Part shown: in pieces, positions 36,398 to 45,416 of the stretch | How positions within the stretch are numbered: position 1 is the first letter of the stretch | How the letters are laid out: each line of letters begins with the position of its first letter | Assembly: GCA_019454145.1 (NCBI GenBank) | Contig: CP075366.1 | Span: forward strand, 1,405,564-1,469,563 | Length of the DNA: 64,000 bases | Direction: 5' to 3' | From: Fimbriimonadaceae bacterium | GTDB taxonomy: Bacteria; Armatimonadota; Fimbriimonadia; Fimbriimonadales; Fimbriimonadaceae | The notes under the pieces: generated by a model | What the model was told of the DNA's origin: nothing | Databases searched by the model: none | What the model saw: only the letters and a program-made list of their open reading frames with translations | Made by a program: the position numbers and the translations under genes

Positions 36398-38134
36398 CTA
36401 CCGACCGCCCATTCCACTCAACTGAACACCCTCAATGAAGTACTTCTGTGCAAAGAAGAACAGAAGCAGAACCGGAACTGTGGACATGGTGGCGAACGCC
36501 ATCATCAGCGCTTGATCGGTGCCCCGATCCGAGGCGAACAGCCCCATCGCGTAGCTGATCGGCATTTTGGCCGGTGAGTTCACGTAAATCAGCGGCCCCA
36601 TAAAGTTGTTCCAGGCCCCCATGAACGTCCAGATTGCAATGACTGCCATAGCGGGTTTGACGAGCGGCAACATGATCTGCCAATAGGTTCGCCAGTATCC
36701 GCAACCGTCGATCCGAGCCGCTTCTTCGAGCTCCATTGGGATCGTGCTGAAAAACTGCTTGAGCAAGAAAACATTGAATGCGCTGGCGAAGAACGTCGGC
36801 ACCCAAAGAGGAAGTAAGGAATCCATCCACCCTAGCCCGGTGAAGATCAAAAACTGCGGGAGCATGGTCACTGCGCCGGGCAACATCATCGTCATCAGCA
36901 TGAGGAAGAAGAGCGGGTCACGCCCCGGGAACCGGAGCCGTGCAAACCCATAGGCGACTATCGAGCAACTGAGAACTGTGCCGAGAACACTCATACCCGC
37001 GAGCCAAAGTGTGTTGATTAAGTAGGCGAGACCGAATCCGGTTTCCAAAGGCATCCATTCCAACGCGTCAGAGTAGTTTTCCCACCTGAGACCTTGATGC
37101 CGGACTGGTTCAACCTCATCCGGTGTAACCGTCAGCCTCTGCCCTTTCATCTCGGCTGGTTGCATGACTTCAACTAAGCGGGAGCCGTCTTCTAAATCTA
37201 GAACCGTAAACGCGGTGTACAGCTTTCCGCTAACTTCGCCCGACCAGATTTTTTGATCGCGGGGAATTTCTTTGAGCGAACCAGCGGGAACTTCAAACCT
37301 TCTGCCCCGCAAACCGTAGGGTCGTTCTACTTCGACCAACCACTTGCCGCCAGCGGTATCTGAATCCTTGCGAACCCGCACGGCATGACCTTCAAAACTT
37401 GCTTCGTAGAGCGGTTTTTCTGGATCCATGTACGGATAAGTTTCTTGAACAAGCGGCACCCAAACGATTCCATCGGTGTTGGCAAGATCCCGCTCTTCCT
37501 TGAAGGATGTGGTCAGTAGCCATACAAACGGAACACTAAAAATAACCGCTCCCACCACCAGAGCAATCTGCGCCGTGAATTTCTTGGCCACTCCTCGTGC
37601 AGCCGTAGTTTTTTCCGCGAAGATCATCGCGACCATTGCGGCTACGGATAATCCGGCTAACCCAAAAACCATCGGCCAATGCAGCGGCAACGCACCGCGC
37701 AGAATCGAAATCTGCCCGCTCATTCCTTTAAGCCACAAGAATCCGGCAACACCAACACCCGCCCATATTAATGAAGCGGCGAACCGAGATTTTCTTTCTT
37801 CGGCAGTGAGCGCAGTTTTGCTTTGAATCAGCCGCCAGATCAGCATCACGGCGGCAAGAATCAACATCCAGCCAGGAATCGGAGCGTAAATCCAAACGAT
37901 CGGAATCCAAGAATCAGGGTTAGCTCTGCCTAAATCTTTGGGCATGAACGAACTGACCAAAAGCAGAATTCCTCCTAGTCCGGAAGACACTGCTAACTGT
38001 TTGGTTAAAGTCGAACGGTCAAGCCCCGGCGCATTGAAAATCAACCGAATTCCAGCAAAGATTCCCCGGCCTAATAAGTAAACACCGACCCACAAACACA
38101 GGGTGAGGATCAAGAACATGATCTCGCCAGTCAT
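36398..38134 (-). CDS. Sugar ABC transporter permease (MalG-like) with N-terminal membrane extension and extracytoplasmic insert
   Basis: A 578-residue protein, about twice the usual MalG length. Residues 1-185 hold about five extra membrane helices. The permease core begins near 186, and its first helix ends TTSFKEERDLAN. Between this helix and the next (about 213-365) lies a roughly 150-residue extracytoplasmic segment, two to three times the normal loop, with repeated beta-like pieces (GKWLVEVERPYGLRGRRFEV, SRLVEVMQPAEMKGQRLTV). The EAA loop is at about 470 (EEAARIDGCGYWRTYWQIMLPLVKP). The start overlaps the stop of the fused binding-protein/permease gene by four bases. No ATPase is nearby. 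Confidence 0.88.
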   Translation of the reverse strand: MTGEIMFLILTLCLWVGVYLLGRGIFAGIRLIFNAPGLDRSTLTKQLAVSSGLGGILLLVSSFMPKDLGRANPDSWIPIVWIYAPIPGWMLILAAVMLIWRLIQSKTALTAEERKSRFAASLIWAGVGVAGFLWLKGMSGQISILRGALPLHWPMVFGLAGLSVAAMVAMIFAEKTTAARGVAKKFTAQIALVVGAVIFSVPFVWLLTTSFKEERDLANTDGIVWVPLVQETYPYMDPEKPLYEASFEGHAVRVRKDSDTAGGKWLVEVERPYGLRGRRFEVPAGSLKEIPRDQKIWSGEVSGKLYTAFTVLDLEDGSRLVEVMQPAEMKGQRLTVTPDEVEPVRHQGLRWENYSDALEWMPLETGFGLAYLINTLWLAGMSVLGTVLSCSIVAYGFARLRFPGRDPLFFLMLMTMMLPGAVTMLPQFLIFTGLGWMDSLLPLWVPTFFASAFNVFLLKQFFSTIPMELEEAARIDGCGYWRTYWQIMLPLVKPAMAVIAIWTFMGAWNNFMGPLIYVNSPAKMPISYAMGLFASDRGTDQALMMAFATMSTVPVLLLFFFAQKYFIEGVQLSGMGGR

Positions 38135-40554
38135 CGGTCAACCTCCGTATGCACCCAACGCGGAGCAACTTTAAACTGAACGAGCGTAACCGCCATAACA
38201 ATAAAGAAAATCAGCCACGCAACCGCGCTCGCGTAGCCCATTCGGAAGTAAGCAAAACCGTTGTTGAATAACATATAAACTGGGGTTGCCAAAGTATCAT
38301 TCGGCCCCATATTCTCACCTTTTGTGATCAAGTACACGTTGTCAAAAGTTTGCAGAACCCCGATAAACGCCATAACCGAGTTAAAGAAAATCAGCGGGCT
38401 GAGTTGCGGCAGAGTCACGCTGACAAACTGCTTCCAGCCAGATGCGCCATCGATTTCTGCTGCTTCATAAAGGGTTCGGGAAATTCCTTTTAACCCTGCG
38501 AGCCACAAAATCATTGCGCCGCCCGCCCCCCACAATCCCATCATGATCAGTGCTGGCTTCGCCCAAGGTTCTACAGTCAGCCATCCGGGAGAAGCCACAC
38601 CAAACCAATTCGTGATTGTGTTGTTCCAAAGATTGTTGAGCAAACCCCGTTTGTTGTCTGGAGTCATGATCCAAACCCAAAGGAAGGTGGAAGCAACCGT
38701 CGGTGTGATTGAAGGCATGTAGTAAACGGTTCGATAGAATCGAATTCCTTTGGCACCAGTGTTTAAAAGCAGAGCGATGGCTAAACCAGTAGAAAGCCCG
38801 AGCGGAATCCCGACTACCGCCAAGTACCCAACGTTTTCGAGTGCTTTCATCAGCAAATCGCGATCTACAACAAAGACGTCGGTGAAGTTTTTAGCTCCAA
38901 CAAAATGCGCCGGGTTCAAGACGTCGTAGTTCATAAACGAGAACACAAGCGATGCAACCATTGGGCCGAGAGTGAAGACTAAGAATCCAATAATCCAGGG
39001 GCTGATGAAAGCGTAACCCGCACGAGTTTCCTGCACAGAAACCCGGCCTTTGCCTTTTTTGATCATCAAGGCAACCCACACCACTAAGCCAATAACAACG
39101 ACTCCAAAAGCTCCCAGCACCCACGCCGCGATGTTCACCTGAGGGTAATCATCCTTGCTGTAATACTCGTCCAAAATGAGTTGGACTCGGGTTTGCCCGC
39201 TTTGCAGAGCCGCTTCCGGAGTTTGCGCGCCACGGCAGGCTTGTTCAATCGCCCGAACGTGCTCATCCCAAAGCTTCTGACCAACAAATGTCGCCGGCCT
39301 CAACTTGGCGTAAGGCATCATTTCTGCGTGAGTGCGGAGGGCTTGATCGTAAACACTATCTCCCGATGCGTAACGAGCCACTTGCTGTTCCGTCGCTTTG
39401 ATGTGCGCTTGAATTCTAGGGATAAACTTGCGTCCGCGCGACTGCTCTAAATCAGCTTGGCCCTTGGCATAGAGCATCCGTCCATCCAAGCTTTGAATCC
39501 ACTTAATGAACTCCCAACTCGCATCCACATTTTTAGATCCGCGCGGAATGGCGTAAGCAAAGCCACCTGACCAAGTGACAAAAGTATCTTTTTCGTTAGC
39601 AAACCGACCGCGTTTGTAGAAACGATCGTCTGGCACGGGAGCGGGAGCGGTCAAAAATTTGGCCTTTGGCGAATATCTAGCGTATTCGGCAATACGCCAG
39701 TCACCATTGATGATCATGGCAATCTGCCCGATGGCAAACGGATCGTTTTCTTTACCCTGCATCCCCGACTTAAATTTAAGCGTGTTTTCGTAGCCTCCGA
39801 GGATGTCGTAACCATCCTTCATGAACTGCAAAGCTTCGACTGCGGCGGGTGTGTTCAAAGTGCACTTTGTCCCGTCTGCGCTCATGAAGTCTGCGTTGTT
39901 CTGGAACGCAAACATATACAACCAGGAGTTCCCTTCGTTGGGGATGAATCCTGCCCTCTTAAGCGTGCCGTCTGGGTTGAACTCAGTTAATACTTTGCTG
40001 TAAGCAAGGATTTCACTCCATGTACGAGGAGGTCGAGTTGGGTCAAGTCCAGCTTTGCGCAGGTCATCGGCTTTTTCGGCAAAAACTTGCGTGTTCCAGT
40101 AAAGAACACGATCATCGGCGGCAAACGGAATTCCATAGAGTTTTCCGTCATAAATGGCTTCATTCCAAGCCGCGGGGTAGTACTGATCTGGCGTTGGACA
40201 ATAAGGATCAGTGGCACGATCCCGTTCGATAAGGTCATCAAGAGATCGGAAGGCTCCCCGACTTGCCCAATCGCTGATCGTAAAACGATCCTGCATGATC
40301 ACGTCAGGAGGAGAACCACCCACAATTGCAGTCATGAGCTTCTGCGGGTTCATCGCACCCGCACCCATGCCGAGGAGCTTGACTTTGATGTTGGGGTTGT
40401 CTCGCTCGAACTGCCGGACGAGCAAATCGTTTCCCTTTTCATCCGGGGTGATTGCCATTCCCCAAACGGTGATCGTTACGGGCTTTTGGGCAGAGCCTAA
40501 TGCAAAAAAGCATACAAAGAGGGCGAGAAATAGAATTCTTATTCCGCTGTTCAA
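38131..40554 (-). CDS. Sugar-binding protein fused to MalF-like permease
   Basis: An 807-residue fusion. Residues 1-22 are a signal sequence (ILFLALFVCFFALGSAQ) without a lipobox. About 25-450 form a CUT1 solute-binding domain (VTITVWGMAITPDEKGNDLLVRQFE, GGSPPDVIMQD, MIINGDWRIAEYA). An extra membrane helix at about 473-497 leads to a MalF-like permease from about 513, with the EAA loop at 697 (EAAEIDGASGWKQFVSVTLPQLSP). The reading frame is continuous and the two parts are in the usual operon order, so gene fusion is the simplest origin. Binding-protein/permease fusions are known for betaine and glutamine importers but are unusual in sugar CUT1 systems. The ligand is unknown. Confidence 0.92.
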   Translation of the reverse strand: MNSGIRILFLALFVCFFALGSAQKPVTITVWGMAITPDEKGNDLLVRQFERDNPNIKVKLLGMGAGAMNPQKLMTAIVGGSPPDVIMQDRFTISDWASRGAFRSLDDLIERDRATDPYCPTPDQYYPAAWNEAIYDGKLYGIPFAADDRVLYWNTQVFAEKADDLRKAGLDPTRPPRTWSEILAYSKVLTEFNPDGTLKRAGFIPNEGNSWLYMFAFQNNADFMSADGTKCTLNTPAAVEALQFMKDGYDILGGYENTLKFKSGMQGKENDPFAIGQIAMIINGDWRIAEYARYSPKAKFLTAPAPVPDDRFYKRGRFANEKDTFVTWSGGFAYAIPRGSKNVDASWEFIKWIQSLDGRMLYAKGQADLEQSRGRKFIPRIQAHIKATEQQVARYASGDSVYDQALRTHAEMMPYAKLRPATFVGQKLWDEHVRAIEQACRGAQTPEAALQSGQTRVQLILDEYYSKDDYPQVNIAAWVLGAFGVVVIGLVVWVALMIKKGKGRVSVQETRAGYAFISPWIIGFLVFTLGPMVASLVFSFMNYDVLNPAHFVGAKNFTDVFVVDRDLLMKALENVGYLAVVGIPLGLSTGLAIALLLNTGAKGIRFYRTVYYMPSITPTVASTFLWVWIMTPDNKRGLLNNLWNNTITNWFGVASPGWLTVEPWAKPALIMMGLWGAGGAMILWLAGLKGISRTLYEAAEIDGASGWKQFVSVTLPQLSPLIFFNSVMAFIGVLQTFDNVYLITKGENMGPNDTLATPVYMLFNNGFAYFRMGYASAVAWLIFFIVMAVTLVQFKVAPRWVHTEVDR

Positions 40555-40669
40555 GTGGCCCTTTAGAATTTCAATGCACCCCTAATTAGGAAAATGAGAC
40601 TTAACTTTACTTTAATTAAGTTGTGAATACGTATACATTAAGCGACAATTCCAAAACTTTTTCGTCAGT

Positions 40670-40675
40670 TATAAT
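40670..40675 (+). promoter_or_regulatory. -10 box of the MFS gene, leaderless start
   Basis: A consensus TATAAT ends five bases before the GTG start codon. Transcription would then begin at or within a base or two of the start codon, giving a leaderless mRNA. No Shine-Dalgarno sequence is seen, which fits. A -35 hexamer is not obvious. Confidence 0.5.
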
Positions 40676-40680
40676 CAGCC

Positions 40681-41913
40681 GTGATCAAAGATAAACCGCT
40701 CTTCGCGATTTTCCTTACTGTTTTTCTCGACATGCTCTCCTTTGGAACAGTCATTCCAGACATCCAATTGCGAGCGGAACATCTTGTAAAAGGAACAACC
40801 TGGATCACCGCCGCAGGCCCGAATGTCGTGGGAATCGTCATCGGCATATCCATATCGCTTTTTAGCATCGCGCAATTCATTATTTCTCCCTACCTTGGCC
40901 GATTGAGTGACGAAAGAGGACGCCGACCAATCTTACTCATCACCTGCACACTCGCGGTGGTTTCCAGTCTGCTTTATGCTTTCAGCACGTCACTGCCGAT
41001 TATGTGGCTGAGCCGGATCTGCCATGGTTTTGCCGGAGCAAATCTGGGAGTTGCCTATGCTTACATTGCCGATATTTCCAGCGATGCAGATCGCGCTAAA
41101 TCAATGGGAGTTCTCGGAATGGCGTTTGGGCTGGGATTTATGTTCGGCCCTCCACTTGGCGCAATTCTGATTGAGGTCAACAACGGTCAACCGTTCCTGC
41201 TAGGCTTAGTTTCCGCCGGATTTGCATTGATCAATCTGATTTTCGTTGCCCGCTACCTGCCGGAATCAAACAACAATCACGTTGCGCGAACACCACAAAA
41301 ACGAATTCAAGTCCTTTTGGATGCACTCAAAACCCCGACATTAGGTTCCCTGCTCCTGCTCTTCTTCGTCGCAAATTTGGCGTTTGCTAACCTGGAGTCC
41401 ACTTACTTCCGGCTCGGCGCGGATGTTTACAAGATCAGCCAAACCCAGACATCACTCGTGCTGGTTTTTGTCGGCGTGATTGCCGCTCTGGTGCAAGGCG
41501 GGCTGATCCGAGTGCTAGAACCGAAATTTGGCGAAGTGAACCTCCTACGGGTTGGCTACTTGGTTCAGGCTCCCGTACTGGCTTCAATCCCGTTTGTGAA
41601 GCCTTGGTGGCCCGTTTTGCTCGGCTGTGCCTTCCTCGGAACTGGGAACGGAATCGCTCAACCTTCGCTCTCCAGTTTGATCAGCAAAAACTCCCCGCCT
41701 GAACTTCGGGGTTCGACTTTCGGGATCACTCAATCGCTCGGTTCTCTTGCCCGAATCATTGGCCCGATCATCGCCAACACTATGTACGCTGGTGGCCCGG
41801 CGAGGCCATATCTGCTTGCGGCACTTCTGATGCTCATTCCCAGTATTGGAGTTTGGCGAGTCAAATTCTCTACGCAGCCTTTATCAGAACCTGAGCCAAC
41901 TCCGGTATCCTAG
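40681..41913 (+). CDS. MFS transporter, TetA-like drug/H+ antiporter
   Basis: A 410-residue protein with 12 predicted membrane helices. MFS motif A is GRLSDERGRRPIL after helix 2. The region FLTVFLDMLSFGTVIPDIQL and GVLGMAFGLGFMFGPPLGAIL (motif C-like GPPLG) place it with the DHA1/TetA group of exporters. Translation starts at GTG. The substrate cannot be told from sequence. Two small membrane proteins are encoded directly downstream with very short spacing, so they may be co-expressed. Confidence 0.88.
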   Translation: MIKDKPLFAIFLTVFLDMLSFGTVIPDIQLRAEHLVKGTTWITAAGPNVVGIVIGISISLFSIAQFIISPYLGRLSDERGRRPILLITCTLAVVSSLLYAFSTSLPIMWLSRICHGFAGANLGVAYAYIADISSDADRAKSMGVLGMAFGLGFMFGPPLGAILIEVNNGQPFLLGLVSAGFALINLIFVARYLPESNNNHVARTPQKRIQVLLDALKTPTLGSLLLLFFVANLAFANLESTYFRLGADVYKISQTQTSLVLVFVGVIAALVQGGLIRVLEPKFGEVNLLRVGYLVQAPVLASIPFVKPWWPVLLGCAFLGTGNGIAQPSLSSLISKNSPPELRGSTFGITQSLGSLARIIGPIIANTMYAGGPARPYLLAALLMLIPSIGVWRVKFSTQPLSEPEPTPVS

Positions 41914-41922
41914 GTGAATTCA

Positions 41923-42273
41923 ATGTCCGGTCAAATCAGTCAGCCGACTGCAACCACCAAACGAGCAGGTTCAACTTTAGTGGGCCTGCTGGTGTTCCTT
42001 ACCGGGATCGCATTGATCGCATTCGCCTTCAAACTCGCTTTTGATATTTTCACCGTGCCTCCGCCGATTCGTATGGAAGCGGTGGAAGGTAAGCCGATTG
42101 ACATCGGGCAAGCCGCTGACACCCTTTCCTCGGTGGTGATTAAAGTGGTTCTGCTCGTGGTGATGGCGGGGTTTGGCAGTATGATCGCCAACCGTGGGAT
42201 TAAGCTTTATTCGACCAAAACGAGTCCGAAGGCTGATAAGCCAGGAGAGGCGGAAAAGAGTTCGGATAGCTAG
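41923..42273 (+). CDS. Small membrane protein of unknown function
   Basis: A 116-residue protein with two membrane helices (TLVGLLVFLTGIALIAFAFKLAF and VVIKVVLLVVMAGFGSMIA) separated by about 45 residues, and a Lys/Ser-rich tail. The ATG given lies three codons after a possible GTG that abuts the MFS stop. No family is recognised. It may be an accessory of the transporter upstream. Confidence 0.6.
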   Translation: MSGQISQPTATTKRAGSTLVGLLVFLTGIALIAFAFKLAFDIFTVPPPIRMEAVEGKPIDIGQAADTLSSVVIKVVLLVVMAGFGSMIANRGIKLYSTKTSPKADKPGEAEKSSDS

Positions 42274-42282
42274 TTGGACGGG

Positions 42283-42462
42283 ATGACAATCACCTGGAAA
42301 ATTGTTTTCACCGGTTCATTTGCGGTAGTTGGAGTACTGGGCTACTTAATCGCGCCGCACTCATTACTTCTCGCAGTAGTCGTTATATTGGGAGGAGTCA
42401 TTCCGTGTATGTATTTTTCAGGATGGGTTGCGCGTTGCCTTGACTATAGAAGCAAAAGATAA
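42283..42462 (+). CDS. Small hydrophobic protein of unknown function
   Basis: A 59-residue protein made almost entirely of two membrane helices (IVFTGSFAVVGVLGYLIA, LLLAVVVILGGVIPCMYFSGW) ending in a basic tail DYRSKR. GACGGG precedes the ATG; a TTG three codons earlier is possible. It follows the preceding small membrane protein closely, supporting one transcript. No family is recognised. Confidence 0.5.
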   Translation: MTITWKIVFTGSFAVVGVLGYLIAPHSLLLAVVVILGGVIPCMYFSGWVARCLDYRSKR

Positions 42463-42572
42463 TGAGACTTTGCGTGGTGAAAAGATAACGACTACTCGTT
42501 GAGCTATGACAACCGTACAACACTACGCCATAAGCATTTAATGTGCGTAAGAAAACTTGAGTCAACTTTTCC

Positions 42573-42649
42573 TGGTCGGGATGACAGGATTCGAACCTGC
42601 GACCTCGTCGTCCCGAACGACGCGCTCTACCAAGCTGAGCTACATCCCG
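42573..42649 (-). tRNA. tRNA-Pro (anticodon CGG)
   Basis: A 77-nt tRNA with encoded CCA. The acceptor stem is CGGGATG / CATCCCG, the usual first base C for bacterial tRNA-Pro, with discriminator A. The anticodon loop TTCGGGA carries CGG, the D-arm is GCTCAGCTTGGTAGAGC, and the T-loop is GTTCGAATC. Confidence 0.97.
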
Positions 42650-42685
42650 ATGGCTCCAAAGATATTACCATCGGCTTGACGAGTC

Positions 42686-43342
42686 TCACTTCGTGTCTCG
42701 CACGGGCGGAAGCACTTCATCCAAAGCGCGGGCGAACTTGGCGCTCACCGTGTTTGGCCTCCAAGTATGAGCACCCACCGGATCAATTGCCCGGCTTAAA
42801 GTACGAGCCGCGATATAACTTCCGTGAAGTGAAGCATGGTTGCCGTCAGCAGCCCATAATTCCTCGCCGAGATTGAGCTTCAAAACCTTATCCCACGGCT
42901 CCCCCACCGAGACGACTTTCGCCCGCGAAGCTTTTGCAATGCCTCGGTACACATTGTTGATGTACGCCGTTTCATCCCAGCCTCGACGAGGCCATTCAGC
43001 ATAAAGAAGCACGATTGCTCCGGACTTCACCCCCGCCTTAGCCACAGAAATTCCCACATCCTGCGAATAGGTGTACTTATGCGAGCTACTGATTTCTGCT
43101 CCTTGCAGAACAATGTAATCCCACTTCACTTGTGCGATTCGGTCAAAAACGTTCTTCCCGGCTTGGTTTAATAATCCAACGGAAAACACCTCATATTTGA
43201 AGGAGCGATTTGCCCCGCCACTTTTGATAAGATCGCAGACCATGCCCGGAACGTTGTTGTTGAGCGTGTGGCTGTTCCCTACAAACATAACTTTCATTTC
43301 CGTGCTCACCAAAAGCGCGCCAGCCACTAGCCCAGGAACCAT
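42686..43342 (-). CDS. SGNH/GDSL-type hydrolase
   Basis: A 218-residue protein. Block I is KVMFVGNSHT with the nucleophile serine, block III-like is DYIVLQGAEIS, and the C-terminal catalytic Asp/His pair is in ADGNHASLHGSYIAA. This fits SGNH esterases/acetylhydrolases. The N-terminus (MVPGLVAGALLVST) may be a short signal peptide or anchor. The substrate is unknown; polysaccharide deacetylation is common in this group. It stands alone, between tRNA-Pro and the fasciclin gene. Confidence 0.78.
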   Translation of the reverse strand: MVPGLVAGALLVSTEMKVMFVGNSHTLNNNVPGMVCDLIKSGGANRSFKYEVFSVGLLNQAGKNVFDRIAQVKWDYIVLQGAEISSSHKYTYSQDVGISVAKAGVKSGAIVLLYAEWPRRGWDETAYINNVYRGIAKASRAKVVSVGEPWDKVLKLNLGEELWAADGNHASLHGSYIAARTLSRAIDPVGAHTWRPNTVSAKFARALDEVLPPVRDTK

Positions 43343-43520
43343 GGCGGCATTGTATCGGAGATTCCTTCAAAATCATTGATCAGCAAATTCAAACAATTGA
43401 ATGCATCTGATATGGCAGCCCGCAAATCGAAACATTTATTTACCGTTCAAGGCCTCGTCAGATTGCGACCGTTAGGGATAAGTGAGGTTCCCGCCCAGCA
43501 AATAAGGCGGATAAAACAAA

Positions 43521-44078
43521 ATGAGCATTCTCACAACCGCAGTAATCGCCGCCACTTTAATGGCTCCCGCACCCCAGGCGCAAATGTCTAACAGCAACCC
43601 GATGGTGGGTGGTATGGCAATGTACGCCAACAAAAACATTGTAGAAAACGCCGTGAATTCGCCTGACCACACAACCTTGGTTGCGGCGGTTAAAGCGGCT
43701 GGATTAGTTAACGCCCTTCAAGGCAAAGGGCCAATGACGGTATTTGCCCCAGTCAACAGCGCCTTCGATATGCTTCCTGCCGGAACAGTTGACAAGCTTT
43801 TGATGGCCGAAAACAAACCGATGCTTTCCAAAATCTTGACTTACCACGTCGTGGGCAAAAAGCTGACTTTCGACAGCATGAGCAAAGATATCAAAGCTGG
43901 AAAAGGACACGCGGAATACACAACTCTCAGCGGTGGAAAACTTTGGGCGATGTGGAACGGCCCTCGAAACATCGTCATCAAGGATGAGATGGGCGGGGTT
44001 GCCAGCATCACAACCTACGATGTGATGCAAAGCAACGGTGTGATCCACGTCGTCAACAAAGTTTTGATGCCCAAATAA
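43521..44078 (+). CDS. Fasciclin (FAS1) domain secreted protein
   Basis: A 185-residue protein. A signal peptide (SILTTAVIAATLMAPAPQAQ) is followed by one FAS1 domain: HTTLVAAVKAAGLVNALQGKGPMTVFAPVNSAFDMLP (H1 region), ILTYHVVGKKLT (YH motif) and the end GVIHVVNKVLMPK (H2). FAS1 domains mediate adhesion or small-molecule binding outside the cell. ATG is preceded by an AT-rich region without a strong ribosome site. Confidence 0.9.
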   Translation: MSILTTAVIAATLMAPAPQAQMSNSNPMVGGMAMYANKNIVENAVNSPDHTTLVAAVKAAGLVNALQGKGPMTVFAPVNSAFDMLPAGTVDKLLMAENKPMLSKILTYHVVGKKLTFDSMSKDIKAGKGHAEYTTLSGGKLWAMWNGPRNIVIKDEMGGVASITTYDVMQSNGVIHVVNKVLMPK

Positions 44079-44100
44079 TCTGGCAAATTTCCTCTCAATA

Positions 44101-44140
44101 CCAGGAACCTTGCCTCACGCCCTAGAGGCAGGTTCCTTGG
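44101..44140. terminator. Hairpin between convergent genes
   Basis: A long stem with one bulge pairs GGAACCTTGCCTC with GAGGCAGGTTCC around a seven-base loop. It lies exactly between two convergent stop codons. It lacks a U-tract, so it may act as a shared 3'-end structure. Confidence 0.6.
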
Positions 44141-45364
44141 TCAACCCACCAGACTTCTGAGTTCTGTTATTGCCGATTTTTCAATAGGAATGATCTCTTC
44201 CATTTTCGAGGCAATAGATTCTCTTATCTGCTTTGCTTCTGTCTCTAAATCGCCAGCCATTTCCCATACTTCTGCGTACTGCTGCTTCAGCTGAGTTCTT
44301 TTTTCAATTGAACCCATAGGATCACTGAACCTGAGTTGCGCCATGTTGAGCTTGATCTTTTTCAATTCGGCTAGTGCTGGGATTGAATTCGGCAAAGCAA
44401 CTTCCGCCAATTCTCTCCACTTGATTGCGGACTCGTCAAACTGCGCGGCTATATTGCTTAGATCCTTGCCAATGATTGAACTGGAATCTCTCAAAAACTG
44501 AGCGTATGTTCCTCGGTCTGCCCCCGGATTTGAGCCCCATCGCTCAATCCAATACCAAATTCCTGGCTGACCGATTTTGCCAGCTACCGCTTGCTTGAAC
44601 TTATCTCCGGGAGGAAACTTCTTGCCCCATCCCAGAGCGGTTTTGTCATCGCGAACCATTTTCACAAAGTGCTCCATGCCCGCGATTCCAAAATTATTTG
44701 CTGAGCCCGCGGGGGGGTTATCTAAATAAAGGGCGGTGCAAATCTTGATTCCTTCAATCAACCCCGGCTTCAAGCGACTTTCATCAATCCCTTGTAGAAC
44801 CATGATCTTAAAGCGGTCTTTTTTGACTCTCCCTCGCATCGCGTGAAGTTCTTCAGTAGGAACCAAAATCGCTCGCTGGCTTTGATCGGCTACCCAAAAA
44901 CTATTGTCTTCATATCCAACCACGAGCATCGGCAACATCGCCCACATTTGAGAGGCATTCAAGCAGTTCCAAGATGCGCTGAACATATCTGCCCAAACCA
45001 CCACTGAATGCCCGAGGTCAAGTTCGCGCTTGAGATTCTCCAGCCCCTTTTCCGGCTTGACCGTTTCCATCGTGTCGCGCCGGATACCGAGGTTATCTAG
45101 AGCTCTTTCAAATGGTGAAAACGTGTTTCGAGTTAGTAAGGCGACATGTGGTAGGTGGCCTGTGTACTCAAAAACAAAATAGCCAAAAGCGATTCCGCCA
45201 CTCGCCCCGAGGACGGCTGCCTCGCTCATTGGGTGCCCTTCTACAGCCAGCCAGTTGGTTATCGTGCCTGTTTCATAATGCTTGCCCAGAAAATCTTGGT
45301 CTTGCCCAGAAGTCATGCCTTCAGTATTCCAGGCTGAAAGCCGAGTGTCAAAAAAATGCGACAT
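44141..45364 (-). CDS. BtrH-like protein (BtrH N-terminal domain with DUF4872-like C-terminus)
   Basis: A 407-residue protein resembling butirosin biosynthesis protein H, an acyl-ACP-dependent acyltransferase. The N-terminal block [36 protein letters not shown] aligns with the family, whose equivalent reads HCETG; the presumed catalytic cysteine is Tyr30 here. The C-terminal helical region fits the DUF4872 part ([23 protein letters not shown]). The ATG at MSHFF is chosen because a longer frame would overlap the divergent dapD. No natural-product genes are nearby. Loss of the cysteine may mean a non-catalytic or altered role. Confidence 0.78.
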   Translation of the reverse strand: MSHFFDTRLSAWNTEGMTSGQDQDFLGKHYETGTITNWLAVEGHPMSEAAVLGASGGIAFGYFVFEYTGHLPHVALLTRNTFSPFERALDNLGIRRDTMETVKPEKGLENLKRELDLGHSVVVWADMFSASWNCLNASQMWAMLPMLVVGYEDNSFWVADQSQRAILVPTEELHAMRGRVKKDRFKIMVLQGIDESRLKPGLIEGIKICTALYLDNPPAGSANNFGIAGMEHFVKMVRDDKTALGWGKKFPPGDKFKQAVAGKIGQPGIWYWIERWGSNPGADRGTYAQFLRDSSSIIGKDLSNIAAQFDESAIKWRELAEVALPNSIPALAELKKIKLNMAQLRFSDPMGSIEKRTQLKQQYAEVWEMAGDLETEAKQIRESIASKMEEIIPIEKSAITELRSLVG

Positions 45365-45416
45365 AGTCGCGGCCCGTCCCTCCGCCAAAGTCAGATTCTC
45401 CGCCAAACTCAATCTA

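Noticed and set aside
36398-38134. Permease length explained by fusion of two genes through a sequencing error
   Set aside because: The frame is continuous, hydrophobic segments are regularly spaced and the insert lies within the permease core, so a simple error would not create it.
43376-43591. Small plus-strand open frame upstream of the fasciclin gene
   Set aside because: It overlaps the fasciclin signal peptide in another frame, has no ribosome site and no recognisable features.
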